A stretch of 64,000 nt of DNA. It comes from Bimastos eiseni (lineage: Eukaryota > Annelida > Clitellata > Crassiclitellata > Lumbricidae). Shown in pieces: positions 1-11,888 of the stretch. The stretch spans positions 40,307,219 through 40,371,218 of the forward strand of contig OY365809.1 in assembly GCA_959347315.1 (NCBI GenBank), given 5' to 3'. The translations under genes were made by a program, and so were the position numbers. The notes under the pieces are model-generated. The model was given only the letters and a program-made list of their open reading frames with translations, made no database searches and was not told where the DNA came from. How positions within the stretch are numbered: the first letter of the stretch is position 1; the number at the start of each line of letters is the position of its first letter.

Positions 1-32
1 TAATAGTACTTCCATGCATGGATGCATGTATC

Positions 33-145
33 TATTCATTCATCCATCCATCTATCCATCCACCCATCTATCCATCCACCCATCTATCCATCCACCCATC
101 TATCCATCCACCCATCTATCCATCCACCCATCCCTCCCTCCAGTT
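33..145. repeat. CATC/CATCCACC simple repeat
   Basis: Roughly 16-bp units built from catc, catt and cacc run from about 33 to 145. The open frame across it is a by-product of the repeat (Ile-His-Pro-Ser runs) and is not a gene. Confidence 0.9.
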
Positions 146-1335
146 TTGGTTTTTATAGTTTCGATCTTTAATCTTTCTTCGTCTGTAGACTGTTTGTCAT
201 CGGAACCTCAGTCTTCGTTATTAATTATACGGTGGTCTCTTATTACATGGAATATAATTATTTCACTGTGTTTTTAGCCTGTTATAATAGGGAGGACAGG
301 GTTGGTTTATGAATATATAAATATATATAAAAGAAATGCGATTGCCAACATGTTACACCCAATAGCTACGCTATACATATGTGGGTAAGTATAGACTATA
401 TACACCCACATATATAAATAAATGCCCCATGTAGTCATGATGTAGGCTTTTTCCTATGCAGGGTTACAGGTTTTCTGCGAAATTTTCTCTAAGTTATCAC
501 GAGCAAGTTGATCGTCTGATTTGCCAGATGTTTGGAAATATGAAATATATCAATTATATCAAGGCTGTCTTTGGGGAACGGACCATCTGGAATGGGCTTC
601 CTAGCTAGAGCTCCGTGTCCTAACCTGGGAACTCATCCTCTGCATTTTACACCTCTCTGTCCTTTTCAGCTGCGCAGTGGGACCGGTAGCGCCTCTGCAT
701 TGATAAAAATTATTTTGAAGGGGCGCAATACCAAGTTCTTTTGATTGATTGGCTCTGATTGATTGACACACCCATATCCATAAAAGTTACAATATAAATT
801 TTGAAAATATTGCATAAGCTTAAATTGCTGCATCCAACCGCGCTGCTGTATAATTTGGATTGTGCTATTTGTGTTTTATGAAGCGGCGCAAGGTCAGCTG
901 TTTGCAGCGTGCACGGCGTCTTATAATTGTTATTCATACGCTGGCTTGGCGTGATATTTCCCGTAGAAAGTAACAAGATCGATGAAGTACCTGTTCTCAC
1001 AGAATGGGGAAATGGAACGACGAAGGAGGCGAGTGTAAGCGAGGCAAGGATGGAGGAGACAACGATGAAGGTTGAAGAGGGAAAAAGGAAGGGGAGAGAG
1101 AAAGAAAACATGGAAGAAGCAAGCAGGCTGTTGGAAGAGGAGAAAGAGAGATGGATTGAAAGGAGAGTGCAGGAAGAGGAAAGAGAAAAACACATGAGAG
1201 GAAGACATAATGGACGGAAGAGGGAAGAAGACAGGGTAAAAGCGTAGACAGAGGCAAACACGGTAATGGCTACCAAGGCAGAAGCAACGGATCGAAGAAA
1301 GTTAAGGCAGTTAACTGACAGAGACAGAATAAACG
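146..1335. other. No gene recognised; purine-rich tract
   Basis: No exon or RNA gene is recognisable here. A strongly purine-rich stretch from about 1020 to 1260 gives a 106-codon + strand frame made almost entirely of Glu, Lys and Arg. That composition follows from GA-richness, so I do not call it a gene. Around 550-725 there is a degraded stretch ending in a ggggcgc tail like the retrotransposon 3' tails elsewhere in the window. Confidence 0.4.
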
Positions 1336-3312
1336 AAAGATAGGAATGAAAGATAGATACATGCGAAGATAGATACATGCTAAGATAAGATAGACCAATG
1401 CTAAGATAAGATAGACCAATGCGAAGATAGACCGATTCTAAGATAAGATAGACCAATGCTAAGATAAGATAGACCAATGCTAAAATAAGATAGACCAATG
1501 TGAAGATAGACCAATGCTAAAATAAGATAGATACATGCTAAGATAAGATAGACCAATGCTAAGATAAGATAGACCAATGCTAAAATAAGATAGATACATG
1601 CTAAGATAAGATAGACCAATGCTAAGATAAGATATACCAATGCTAAGATAAGATAGACCAATGCTAAGATAAGATAGACCAATGCTAAGATAAGATATAT
1701 CAATGCTAAAATAAGATAGATCAATGCTAAGATAAGATAGACCAATGCGAAGATAAGATAGATCAATGCTAAAATAAGATAGATCAATGCTAAGATAAGA
1801 TAGATCAATGCTAAGATGAGATAGACCAATGCGAAGATAAGATAGACCAATGCGAAGATAAGATAGACCAATGCGAAGATAAGATAGATCAATGCTAAAA
1901 TAAGATAGATCAATGCTAAGATAAGATAGACCAATGCTAAAATAAGATAGACTAATGCGAAGTTAGACCAATGCTAAGATAAGATAGACCAATGCTTAGA
2001 TAAGATAGACCAATGTGAAGATAGACCAATGCTAAGATAAGATAGACTAATGCGAAGTTAGACCAATGCTAAGATAAGATAGACCAATGCTAAAATAAGA
2101 TAGATCAATGCTAAGATAAGATAGACCAATGCTAAGATAAGATAGACCAATGCTAAGATAAGATAGACCAATTCTAAGATAAGAAAGACCAATGCTAAGA
2201 TAAGATAGACCAATGCTAAGATAAGATAGACTAATGCTAAGTTAGACCAATGCTAAGATAAAATAGACCAATGCTAAAATAAGATAGACCAATGCTAAGA
2301 TAAGATAGACCAATGCTAAGATAAGATAGACCAATGCGAAGTTAGACCAATGCTAAGATAAGATAGACCAATGCTAAGATAAGATAGACCAATGCTAAGA
2401 TAAGATAGACCAATGCTAAGATAAGATAGACCAATGTGAAGATAGACCAATGCTAAGATAAGATAGACCAATGCTAAGATAAGATAGACCAATGCTAAGA
2501 TAAGATAGACCAATGCGAAGATAAGATGGACCAATGCTAAGATAAGATAGACCAATGCGAAGTTAGACAAATGCTAAGATAAGATAGACCAATGCTAAGA
2601 TAAGATAGACCAATGCTAAAATAAGATAGACCAATGCTAAGATAAGATAGACCAATGCTAAGATAAGATAGACCAATGTGAAGATAGACCAATGCTAAGA
2701 TAAGATAGACCAATGTGAAGATAGACCAATGCTAAGATAAAATAGACCAATGCTAAAATAAGATAGATCAATGCTAAGATAAGATAGACCAATGCTAAAA
2801 TAAGATAGACCAATGCTAAAATAAGATAGACCAATGCTAAAATAAGATAGATCAATGCTAAAATAAGATAGACCAATGTGAAGATAGACCAATGCTAAGA
2901 TGAGATAGACCAATGCTAAGATAAGATAGACTAATGCGAAGATAGACCAATGCTAAGATAAGATAGACCAATGCTAAGATAAGATGGACCAATGCTAAGA
3001 TAAGATAGATCAATGCTAAGATAAGATAGACTAATGCGAAGATAGACCAATGCTAAGATAAGATAGACCAATGCTAAGATAAGATGGACCAATGCTAAGA
3101 TAAGATAGATCAATGCTAAGATAAGATGGAGCAATGCTAAGATAAGATAGACCAATGCTAAGATAAGATAGACCAATGCGAAGATAGACCAATGCTAAGA
3201 TAAGATAGACCAAAGCTAAGATAAGATAGACCAATGCTAAAATAAGATGGACCAATGCTAAGATAAGATAGACCAATGCTAAGATAAGATAGACCAATGC
3301 TAAGATAGACAT
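1336..3312. repeat. ~2 kb minisatellite, 21-bp unit
   Basis: An array of about 90 units built on aagataagatagaccaatg plus one or two bases (21 bp). A shorter variant of about 16 bp lacks one aagat block. Because 21 is a multiple of three, long frames stay open on the - strand and read as seven-residue hydrophobic repeats such as LILALVY; these are not credible proteins. Each full unit carries two GATA-factor consensus sites (AGATAA, AGATAG) and a CCAAT pentamer. A block of about 100 bp near 2930-3030 is repeated almost exactly at 3031-3130, showing recent expansion by multi-unit blocks. Confidence 0.95.
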
Positions 3313-4780
3313 ATATGATAAGATGTAGACTTGAAGACACATCGGAGGAAGATACCTGCGTAGGTAAACGTCTCCCATGAACAATGTTCAACGCAGACGC
3401 CAACACTCGCTTGATTGCTTCATCTTTCATCTTGACCATCTTCTCGGGTCATGTAAATTTATCTTAAACACCACGACGAGCTTAATCAGGCGGCTAATTC
3501 CTTTCGCTCTGGAACGCCATGACCATTGACCATACTCGAGTCAGTGGACACGGAAATGTCAGTCACAATTACAAAGATAATTTAAAGAGTTCAGCCAGTC
3601 CATGAAGAGAAACTGGCGGTGATACTCCGCTATTATACATCGCCCGTGTCTAGCGCAAAAGGCAGGCATCCGAGAGTTACCGCTCTGGTGAATTCTCCGC
3701 TCCTTCAAGTGCATAATTTAGGATCAGTCACAGTCGTGTAGAGTAATTCTTGTCAGTTTGTCCGCTGTGCAAATTCCCTTTGGCTATTTCGTCGGCTTTG
3801 TATGTTTTCTTAGATGGCCCTTCTGTGGCAACGAAAATCCACCAATGAAATCCATTGCAAGCGATACACACCATGACGTTAATACTGATCCCACCCATCA
3901 ACAAAACCTAGGATATCTCCAATCTCTCTTCTGCCTCGTTAATCCTACACCTCTGGGCTTCAGTGGTTTGAAGGTCGAGATCCAAACAAGCCCAACGGTC
4001 TCTGACCTCTTTCGTTTTATTGTGATAATTTGTGCCCTGTGATATTTCATGTCCCGTAGGTCGATATTGTCCGCACATTTTCTCCGAGACGCTGGACTGG
4101 TGATGTATGGGGGTTCGTGATGCATAGAGGGTCGTACGTTCCTTACGACGTCCGACAATTTCCTACATCGTCGGTTGAATGAGGGACAGATGCAGAATCA
4201 CGAACATTCCTATGACTAATCATCGCAGTTCCGGCGATTCGTGGCGTCATCGGATTCCCATGCAAACATGCATATTCATGAGTTGCTGAGGCCTGCATAT
4301 CTAGGAGTTTTCAATACAAGTCAACGACTGAGACATTCACGTAAAATATGTTTAATTAAATTTTAGCCAGTAAGCGAACGGTATATATGAGATGACCAGA
4401 CGGGTCACCACTGGTAGTCTCTCGCAATCACGTAGAGCCCAACCGAAAGAATCATAATATACAAAGCTGAAATTAGTGGACACCGTCTTCGGATTTCGAA
4501 AAGGATTTTGAATAAAGTAGCATTTCTCATCGTTTTCGGTATTTTTACTTAGCATCGAAGGAAAGGTGCGACGACAGACGACAAGATAGCATACGAGCCT
4601 CACCTCGAATTGTCCCTAGCGGATGATAGGAGACGGTTACACGTGAACCTTACTAAAACATAACTGGAGCATATTCCATGGGATCGGTGCGATTATGCGA
4701 GAGAAGATAAGCCTACCTAAAATATGGCTTTGTTCGATGACGACAAGTCAGACGAATGAGGATTGATATCCATGGCATAG
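3313..4780. other. No gene recognised
   Basis: Unique-looking sequence of balanced composition with only short frames. A short - strand frame near 3300-3440 (starting MVKMKDEAIKRVLASALN) could be part of an exon, but I cannot tie it to a family or to convincing splice sites. Confidence 0.3.
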
Positions 4781-4784
4781 AGAC

Positions 4785-5225
4785 TGGGGTCTGAGGAAAA
4801 AGTCCGAAGTCTGGAGCATTAGAACTGAAGTCTGAGGAGTAAGGATTGAGGTCTGGATAGTGAGGATTGAATTCCAGGGAAATAAGAACTGAAGTGCAGA
4901 CAAATAAAAATGAAGTCCAGAAAAATATAGACGGGTAACAATAACGGGGAACAAATAAAGTCCAATGAACAAACAACTGAAGTCCAGGGATATTAAAAAA
5001 ACGGAAGTCCAGGGAAATAAAAACTGAAGTTTAGCTAAATTTGAGTTCAGAGTAAAAAAACTAAAGTCCCGGGAAATAGGAACAAAAAACTGATGCACAG
5101 GGAAATAAAAATTGAAGTCCAGGGAAATAAAAACTTAGGTTCAGGGAAAAGTGACGCCCAGAGAAATGAAAACTTAAGTCCAGTGGACAAAAAACTGAAC
5201 CCCTGGAAAATAGGAACTGGCGCCA
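4785..5225. repeat. Diverged ~22-bp tandem array
   Basis: About 20 degenerate units around gaagtccagggaaataaaaa. The units differ more from one another than in the 1336-3312 array, so this is an older array. The hydrophobic - strand frames over it (LFPWTS-like) are repeat by-products. Confidence 0.8.
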
Positions 5226-6107
5226 CACACAACATACAACCGAGATTCTGATAAATTATTAACAGACGTCAAAATACTCTGAAACAACGACGTATGAGAG
5301 AAATAGTGTTACCAACGAATTCTAGATTTCAATAAAAGTAATAGCTACATGTATACCTAGAGAGAATAAAAGAATTAAATCCGCATGTGAAGACCCAATT
5401 GATTAAAAATGTGGATAAAGAACACGTGTTCATCTCGATTTTCTATGGAGACAAATATCTGCTCCGTAATAAATCAGCTTTTTCCTTTATAATTCTGATC
5501 GTACTTCTTTGTCGTGTCTGTCTCTCTGCGTGGTGTTTGTCTTCCTGTGCCTGTCTAGTTGTGTGTGTGTGTGTCCGTATGTTTGTGTGTGTGTGTCCTG
5601 TTCATTTTTCTGGCCGTGTGGCTGGACTTCCTATCCTCTCATCCCATTGGTTTGTATGCTTCCATTGTGTATGCATGCTGTGACGTTGAGACGGACGGCG
5701 TCGTTTAATTCCGCTGAGCCTCATTATCACATGTGGCATCGACTGCGACGGATCTAGTCACGTGTGCCTGCTCAAGACAATGTGGTATGGCATAGAGACA
5801 TACAGACGAATGGATGGACGGACGGACGGACGGAAGGAGTGATAGAGGGAGGGAGGGAGGGAGACTGATTCCCCATACATGCATGCATGCATACATAGAT
5901 ACATGCATACATACATACATACATACATACATGCATTGTACATACATACATACAATATATACAACAATTACAATACATGTAATATAAACTATATAATAAT
6001 ACATAATTTACAAATTATGTATTATATATATACATATATATAAAACGATCGGAGAGTGTAAGTCCAGATCTGAATTCACGGAACTGCTCTGAAAAGCATT
6101 TCGAAAA
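5226..6107. repeat. Simple-repeat cluster: GGAC, GGGA, ATGC/TACA, AT
   Basis: No gene is visible. A (ggac)n then (ggga)n tract lies at about 5814-5870, followed by a catgcatacata tract at about 5876-5960 and AT-rich repeats to 6045. A GT-rich stretch lies near 5558-5600. Confidence 0.75.
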
Positions 6108-6137
6108 TCTCGCGAGTCGACTTTAAATCTCGCGAGA
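6108..6137. promoter_or_regulatory. Paired TCTCGCGAG palindromes, possible promoter motif
   Basis: TCTCGCGAGT lies at 6108-6117 and a perfect TCTCGCGAGA at 6128-6137, with starts 20 bp apart. TCTCGCGAGA is an established promoter-type palindrome in animals. About 90 bp further on there is a GGCCATTATG sequence resembling a YY1 site. No transcript start can be proven and the nearest downstream recognised exon is at 11136, so a link to SLC7A14 is only a guess. Confidence 0.3.
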
Positions 6138-8359
6138 AACCCTTTTTCATTTGGATTGGATGACGCTAAAACTCGGACGACATGGGTGGAATATAACCGA
6201 GGACATTTGGCGGTCGTTTTGTCAACGGCCATTATGCGGTTTATGGTCCACAGACACCCATTAGTGGCGCGTATCTATGGCCAAAGTCTTATCATTCGAA
6301 CATCATTGGTGCGTCGAGGCACTGACGCATGCTGGGCGATATTGACGATCGTATCGATATAACTTTTTCTAAATCGATAGCCATCATTCTAGACCTTATT
6401 GGAGGCACTTCAGAATTTGACCATCTCTCGCATTTCATGCTCGTTGTAACTCATTGCCTGCCTATTTTCCAGCGAATATATAAGACTTTTATTTGGGTAT
6501 GTCAACGCCACTTGGGAAATGCCCGTTGGAACTTAGGCGAGGGTCCCAACTGCTCCATTTCAGGTTTTGTTGGTCGAAGAAATATTCGTTCAGCCGTCCA
6601 GGACGAAACGGTCGTTGCCTTTGCACTTTTTTCTCCACAATCATCTTCATGTTTACCAATGGCACAATAGCGATATAGGTCTGGAAAAAATGACACTGTA
6701 TACGTTATGCAGTATTTTTTGTAGAACCGAGTAAAGAATTAGTGATCTTCAGCTGTAAAATATCAGTATCAGCCTGCATAACTGTTTGTAATCGTAATCG
6801 TTAACTCAAAAACAACCAAAAACGTTTTATTGCCAATAATTTTATACATGACAAATTGACTTTGATGTATTCCACAAAGGACGTTGACAAAAGGGAGGCC
6901 CATAAGGGATATAATCCCGCTGTTAGGGCCACCAAATTTTTTCGTCTACCTACAATGCGAATGAAGGCAGGCGTAGTAAAATACTCACTGCATTATTCTG
7001 AACCAGTTAATTTAGAGAATGATCCATGGTATGATGGTAGACTAAAAAGCGGCTTAGCCTTTTGACAAAGGCATAATTACGAAACGTATCTATAGTACAA
7101 ATCAGTGAGTTGTTAGCATAGTTTAAAAAGTACAACCATATATATAATGCTTTTTACTTAGACTAAAACTCAGCAGTTCTACAGCGCCCACAAAAGCGAT
7201 GTCGGGAAACCAACTTATTCACAGGCGCTTAATCAAATCAAAAATAAAAGGCAGTAATATAAATGTCTAGCGTTATATCTATAGCGGCCGTATAGTATCC
7301 ATGGCATTGACCCTGCTCATTACTCTCTTTTCTTTAATTAACTTCGTTTGCGTAAAGTTTCTCATGAACTTTGGATTGTCGGTTCGTCGGAGTTCTTTCA
7401 ACTATTTTTTCCCGTCGACCTACAGAGCTGAAATTTTGCACACTGTCACACTTGGATGACAATGCAATGTATAAAAATTTTACGGACATAACTCAAAAAT
7501 TGAGAAAAGAATGATAAATAGGCAATAAAAATTAAATATCGTTTACCCACTCAAACGAGTCCTCGTTGACGAGCTCCACTCTGGCAAGTTTACATCATAC
7601 ATGATTTATTAAGTAAATCGATCTACCAGAATACCAAAAGTCTATAAAAGAGGGTCCCAAAAAACCCATGCTTTATACTTTCACTTGTTTTTCATGTGAG
7701 TTTTATCAGGTCAGATCCTTCACCACCTTTTGAATGGACGCCACGCCACTTACATGTAGGGTCATCGTGCAAGTCTACCGTGCTGTACCGATTCTATGTC
7801 CACAACTTCGCAAGGCCAGGCATGCGTCATCTGCCTACAGGGTGGAAAGATGCAGATGGACAGGATGTTCCTTGTCTCCGGGTCTGAACGAACAACTGAT
7901 GTCTCGGATCAGTGGCTATAGTTCCACAGACGGAGACAACAGATGGAGACATCAGATGGAGACATCAGATGGAGACATCAGATGGAGACATAGATTGAAG
8001 ATGAAGGGAAAGTCCGTATTAAAGAAGGAATTCAGAAACGGATCGACTAAGGGTACGAATCCTGCTGTGAGAAAATGTCTTCCCACCCGGCGATCGCGGA
8101 AGAGGCGCATTCCGATTCCAAGACCGAACACTGTTACCCACCGCTCTTATATAGGAATATTATACATCTTGAATGTTTCTTACAGGGAGCACACTACTAG
8201 TCATAATTATGTTATACGGATCGGCCATCCTACGGTACGGCCTATACGGGAAGTTGCAGGGACGATGAATTGCGTGGCTTGGGCTTTCAGCTGGGGTGGG
8301 GTCACCTCCGACTCCCTAGGTTATGTAGGGAAAGTAGGACGATCGCTATATTATAACTG

Positions 8360-8360
<1 letters not shown>
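6138..8360. other. No gene recognised; short 13-bp repeat
   Basis: Short frames only, none recognised. A small array of gatggagacatca (13 bp, about 4-5 copies) lies at about 7928-7993. No splice-supported exon of the SLC7A14 N-terminus was found here. Confidence 0.35.
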
Positions 8361-8396
<36 letters not shown>

Positions 8397-8564
8397 ACTG
8401 ATATATGTATAGGTACTACATTATATATGTATTTAAATATGTATGTATATGTGTGTGCGCGTGTATATGTGTGTATGTGTGTGAATCGTGTTTATATATT
8501 CATACACATATGTATGATGCATATGATGCATATGCTTAATTAGGGATAGATTGGATAGAGTGTG
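8361..8564. repeat. AT and GT microsatellites beside assembly gap
   Basis: (at)n at about 8364-8392 is followed by TG/TA-rich repeat to about 8515. These low-complexity tracts directly abut the 8565 gap and probably caused it. Confidence 0.8.
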
Positions 8565-8764
8565 NNNNNNNNNNNNNNNNNNNNNNNNNNNNNNNNNNNN
8601 NNNNNNNNNNNNNNNNNNNNNNNNNNNNNNNNNNNNNNNNNNNNNNNNNNNNNNNNNNNNNNNNNNNNNNNNNNNNNNNNNNNNNNNNNNNNNNNNNNNN
8701 NNNNNNNNNNNNNNNNNNNNNNNNNNNNNNNNNNNNNNNNNNNNNNNNNNNNNNNNNNNNNNNN
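8565..8764. other. Assembly gap, 200 N
   Basis: Exactly 200 N, a conventional placeholder, so the true length is unknown. A missing SLC7A14 5' exon could in principle lie here. Confidence 0.99.
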
Positions 8765-9754
8765 AATGAGATGAAGTAAACGTAGGATAAGAAGGAGATG
8801 GAAGAGTAGAGGAAGAAGGAGGAGGAGGAGTTTTGGAGGATACGAGATGTTGCCAAAGGTGGCGCTGCTGAGCTGGGGCTTCAGAGAATGTGATGGAGAG
8901 GAGAGGCGTCCATAACTCGGCTAATCCCGGATAAAGACGCTGCGATGGGAAAGCCTTCGTCGCCTTAGATACGACGAAATCGGATTTATTTGCATCCGCG
9001 GTGCTTACTGATGCCATAGCAATACCCAACGCTTATTAGCTTTGTTGCTGAGGAGGGCTTCCTCTCTGTCGCGAGTCTTCGCTTCTCTTTTGAGAAGATA
9101 TCCTCGTAAATTAATTAAGTATAAAAAGTAAAAAAACGTCTCAATTACTAGGTTCGCTTTAGAATTCGTCGGTAGGTAGTAAGAGATGCCGCTATGTATG
9201 GCAAAGGCAACTTCAGTGATCCCGGCTTTCAGCCAGAAGAGGCGTTTAAGGAAGCGTTCGTGTCGCCGTAGCAATGGAGAAGAAGGAGAAGTAAGTGAAG
9301 GAGGAAGGGAGAAGAGGAAGAGGAAGAGGAAGAAGGGGAAGGAGGAGTGGAGACCACCGCTTCCACACTGACAATGCCAGTCCAAATCCTGGATAAAGCA
9401 AGAGGGCAACGTTTATGATCTTTGTAATCACACTGTGTAGTTTAACTGAAAAGCCATAAAGCCGTATTCCCTATAACTTATTTACTTGCGCACCCACCTA
9501 CATTATTATGGTACCCGGACATTTCCCCTGGATTTCCCCGACATTTCTCCCTGGACATTTCCCCTTTAACATTTCCTCCCGGACATTCCTCCTTGCCACA
9601 TGCTCAGCACAAATATCGATGAGAATGCGCACTAAGCCTATGTTATATCGATTATTATTTATTATTAGTTATTTAAAACATAGTGATGCTTAACATGAGT
9701 GTATATGTCTGTAAAAAAAGAACATGCTCACGTCCATTTTCTTGCACGGTATGC
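8765..9754. other. No gene; AG-rich tracts and a dispersed-repeat copy
   Basis: Purine-rich patches at about 8790-8840 and 9280-9350. The stretch from about 9365 to 9440 is a - strand copy of the dispersed repeat also present at 10888-10990, 28900-28985 and 53675-53775. No coding exon is recognised. Confidence 0.4.
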
Positions 9755-10685
9755 GCTTTCAGTTTGAAACAGAAGCTGGATTTATGAAAATAATTCTACT
9801 TTAAATGTATGTTGGATTGACGCAAAGAATTCTTTCTTAGATAGCAGTTGCATTGGGGAGGATAACTATTATACAAATTAATAGATGCCGGATTGATGAA
9901 AAAGTCGTCTAATATTATAGAAACTGTATTGATGAAGAGAATTTTGCATATAATGGAAATTGAATTGATGATGAAAATGCTCTTTAATTGGAAACAGGCC
10001 GATGAAAATAATTCTGTTTAAATGGCAGCTGGAGCAATGAAAAGAATCATTCTTGGGTGCTTATAGTGTATGCTGGATTGATGAAAAGAAAGCCATTTAA
10101 ATTAGAGTGGGATTGTTGAAAGGAATTGTACGCTGAATTGGCGTAAAGAATTCTGCTTAAATTGAAACTGAATTAATGAAAAGGTTCTGCTTCTTTAGAA
10201 GAAGCTGGGTCGATGAAAGGGATGCCGCTTGACTGGAAGCGGTATCGAATAATAGAATATTATTCTGCTTAAATATAAGTTCGATGGATGGAAACATTCT
10301 TGACGTCGCAATTCGTAATTTGTATATGAATTTCGCGTCGCGAGGGTCAGGCTTAGTCTTGTGATGGTAAGAATTAAGGTCAGACATTAGAGTTAGTGTC
10401 GACATTATACAAAATCCAGTCGCAGAAATGCCTACCTCGGCAAGGATTTTTGTCATCGATCCCTCTTCTATTTGAGCGAAGTCTTTTTCATCAATCCAGC
10501 TTCCATGTAAGCAAAGAATGTCATTCAATAATCCAACTTCCATATCAGCAAACATTATTTATATCGATGCAGCATGCATTTTGCAAGAATTCCTTTCTGC
10601 AATCTAATTTCTATTTATGGAATAATTCTTTCTTCGACTCGGTTTCTTCTTAAGCCCGATTATTTCAGTCGATCCAGCTTAGTTC
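9755..10685. mobile_element. Foldback-like element: inverted arrays of a ~40-bp unit
   Basis: From about 9755 to 10290 a diverged unit of about 40 bp, with core gaagctggattgatgaaaag followed by an attctgcttaaat-like end, repeats on the + strand. From about 10430 to 10685 the same unit appears as its reverse complement (cores such as tttttcatcaatccagcttc). A unique spacer separates the two arms. This matches the general plan of foldback transposons, including the TU elements described in sea urchins, whose arms are tandem short repeats. A second, smaller copy lies at 61870-62130. No transposase frame is visible. Confidence 0.55.
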
Positions 10686-10875
10686 TTTCTCTGGTGCTAT
10701 GCTTCTGGTGCCCTGTGCAACCACCTCGGACACACTGTCTCAGTTGTTGGTCCTTCCACCTAGAACACACTCCTCTTAGAGATGCGACTGTTGCAAGGGA
10801 GTGATGCGCCTTTCTTTACAAGTTGCCTGTATAAGAAGGATTTGTATCGCCGTGGTTGAACTGGGAGCTATTCCG
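10676..10875 (+). mobile_element. LINE 3' end: reverse transcriptase C-terminal relic
   Basis: A + strand sequence similar to 13990-14245 and, inverted, to 23755-24060. The shared peptide is the conserved non-LTR reverse transcriptase tail (a VVGPST/WN-like motif) with stops and frameshifts. It ends near gtcgccgtggttgaactgggag, the usual 3' tail. This is an old inactive copy. Confidence 0.55.
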
Positions 10876-10887
10876 TGTGCAGACTAG

Positions 10888-10990
10888 TAATGGTTTCAGT
10901 TTAACGGCACTCTGTAATAACACTGTTCATTAGCGTCGCCCTCCATCCTTATCCAGGCTTGAGACTGGCACTGTCAGAGTGCAAGCAGTG
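10888..10990 (+). repeat. Dispersed repeat, + copy
   Basis: Starts ggtttcagtttaacggcac and ends ggcactgtcagagtgcaagc. Similar sequences occur at 53675-53775 (+), 28900-28985 (-) and about 9365-9440 (-). Family unknown; probably a LINE tail or SINE. Confidence 0.6.
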
Positions 10991-11135
10991 ACGGAGTCTC
11001 GTGTGTAGACTTTTGAGAGAGCGCTATACATGGAGGTTAAAATGAATGCACATATACATTGCATATACACAGCTGCAAACAGGCAAACACGCATACAATG
11101 GTTAACACTGTCTTCGTCTGCGTACGTGTGTGTAG

Positions 11136-11366
11136 GCGTGTGTTACGGTGAGTTTGGCGTGCGTGTTCCCAAGACAACAGGATCTGCCTACATGTATAGC
11201 TACGTGGCCGTGGGTGAGTTCGTCGCCTTCCTTCTCGGTTGGAACATGATCCTCGAGTACGTGATAGGGAGTGCCGCTGGGGCAAGTGCCATCAGCTACT
11301 GCTTCGATGCCCTCACCAACCACACCATGAGCACCTACCTCGAAGAGAACGTCGGCACCGTCATCG
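11136..11366 (+). CDS. SLC7A14: SLC7A14 exon a (first visible)
   Basis: The acceptor is tgtgtag|GC and the donor ATCG|gtat. It encodes [19 protein letters not shown] through EENVGTVI, the region of the conserved CYAEFG/RVPK loop and following membrane helices. It starts mid-codon (two bases) and ends one base into a codon, so at least one upstream exon must exist. An (AT)n(GT)n microsatellite begins about 30 bp after the donor. Confidence 0.93.
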
Positions 11367-11389
11367 GTATCTATCTATCTATATACATT

Positions 11390-11476
<87 letters not shown>

Positions 11477-11850
11477 CATCGTCACGACAGAATTATTTAG
11501 CGTTATACTCTATGCATGGAGTAACTTTATCTCAATCCTCGCCATCCTATATCCTACCTGTTCCTTTCCGTTCAACGTTCCCTCTTCTTCTTCTTCCTTT
11601 CCCTACCCTTTCCATCTCTTCCCATCCTTTCTCTTCCTTCCCCTTCCCCTTCCCTTTCTCCATCCACTTCCAGTTGGAAGGGCAAGGGCAAGGGAAGGGG
11701 AAGAACATCAATCAATGATGAATCACCTCCATGTGAAACTGCAATCATTGTAATCCGGTAGGTCAGGTCATTTGGTAGGTCAGGTCTTCATCATCATCAT
11801 CATCGTCATCATCGTCATCATCGTCATCATCGTCATCATCGTCATCATCG

Positions 11851-11888
<38 letters not shown>

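Noticed and set aside
927..1247. 106-codon Glu/Lys/Arg-rich frame
   Set aside because: Product of a GA-rich tract; no splice or homology support.
710..1934. Long hydrophobic open frames (177-262 codons) on the - strand
   Set aside because: They track the 21-bp minisatellite and its frame-neutral period; repeats give LILALVY strings with no homology.
8433..9029. 198-codon - strand frame
   Set aside because: Runs through the 200-N gap and microsatellites.
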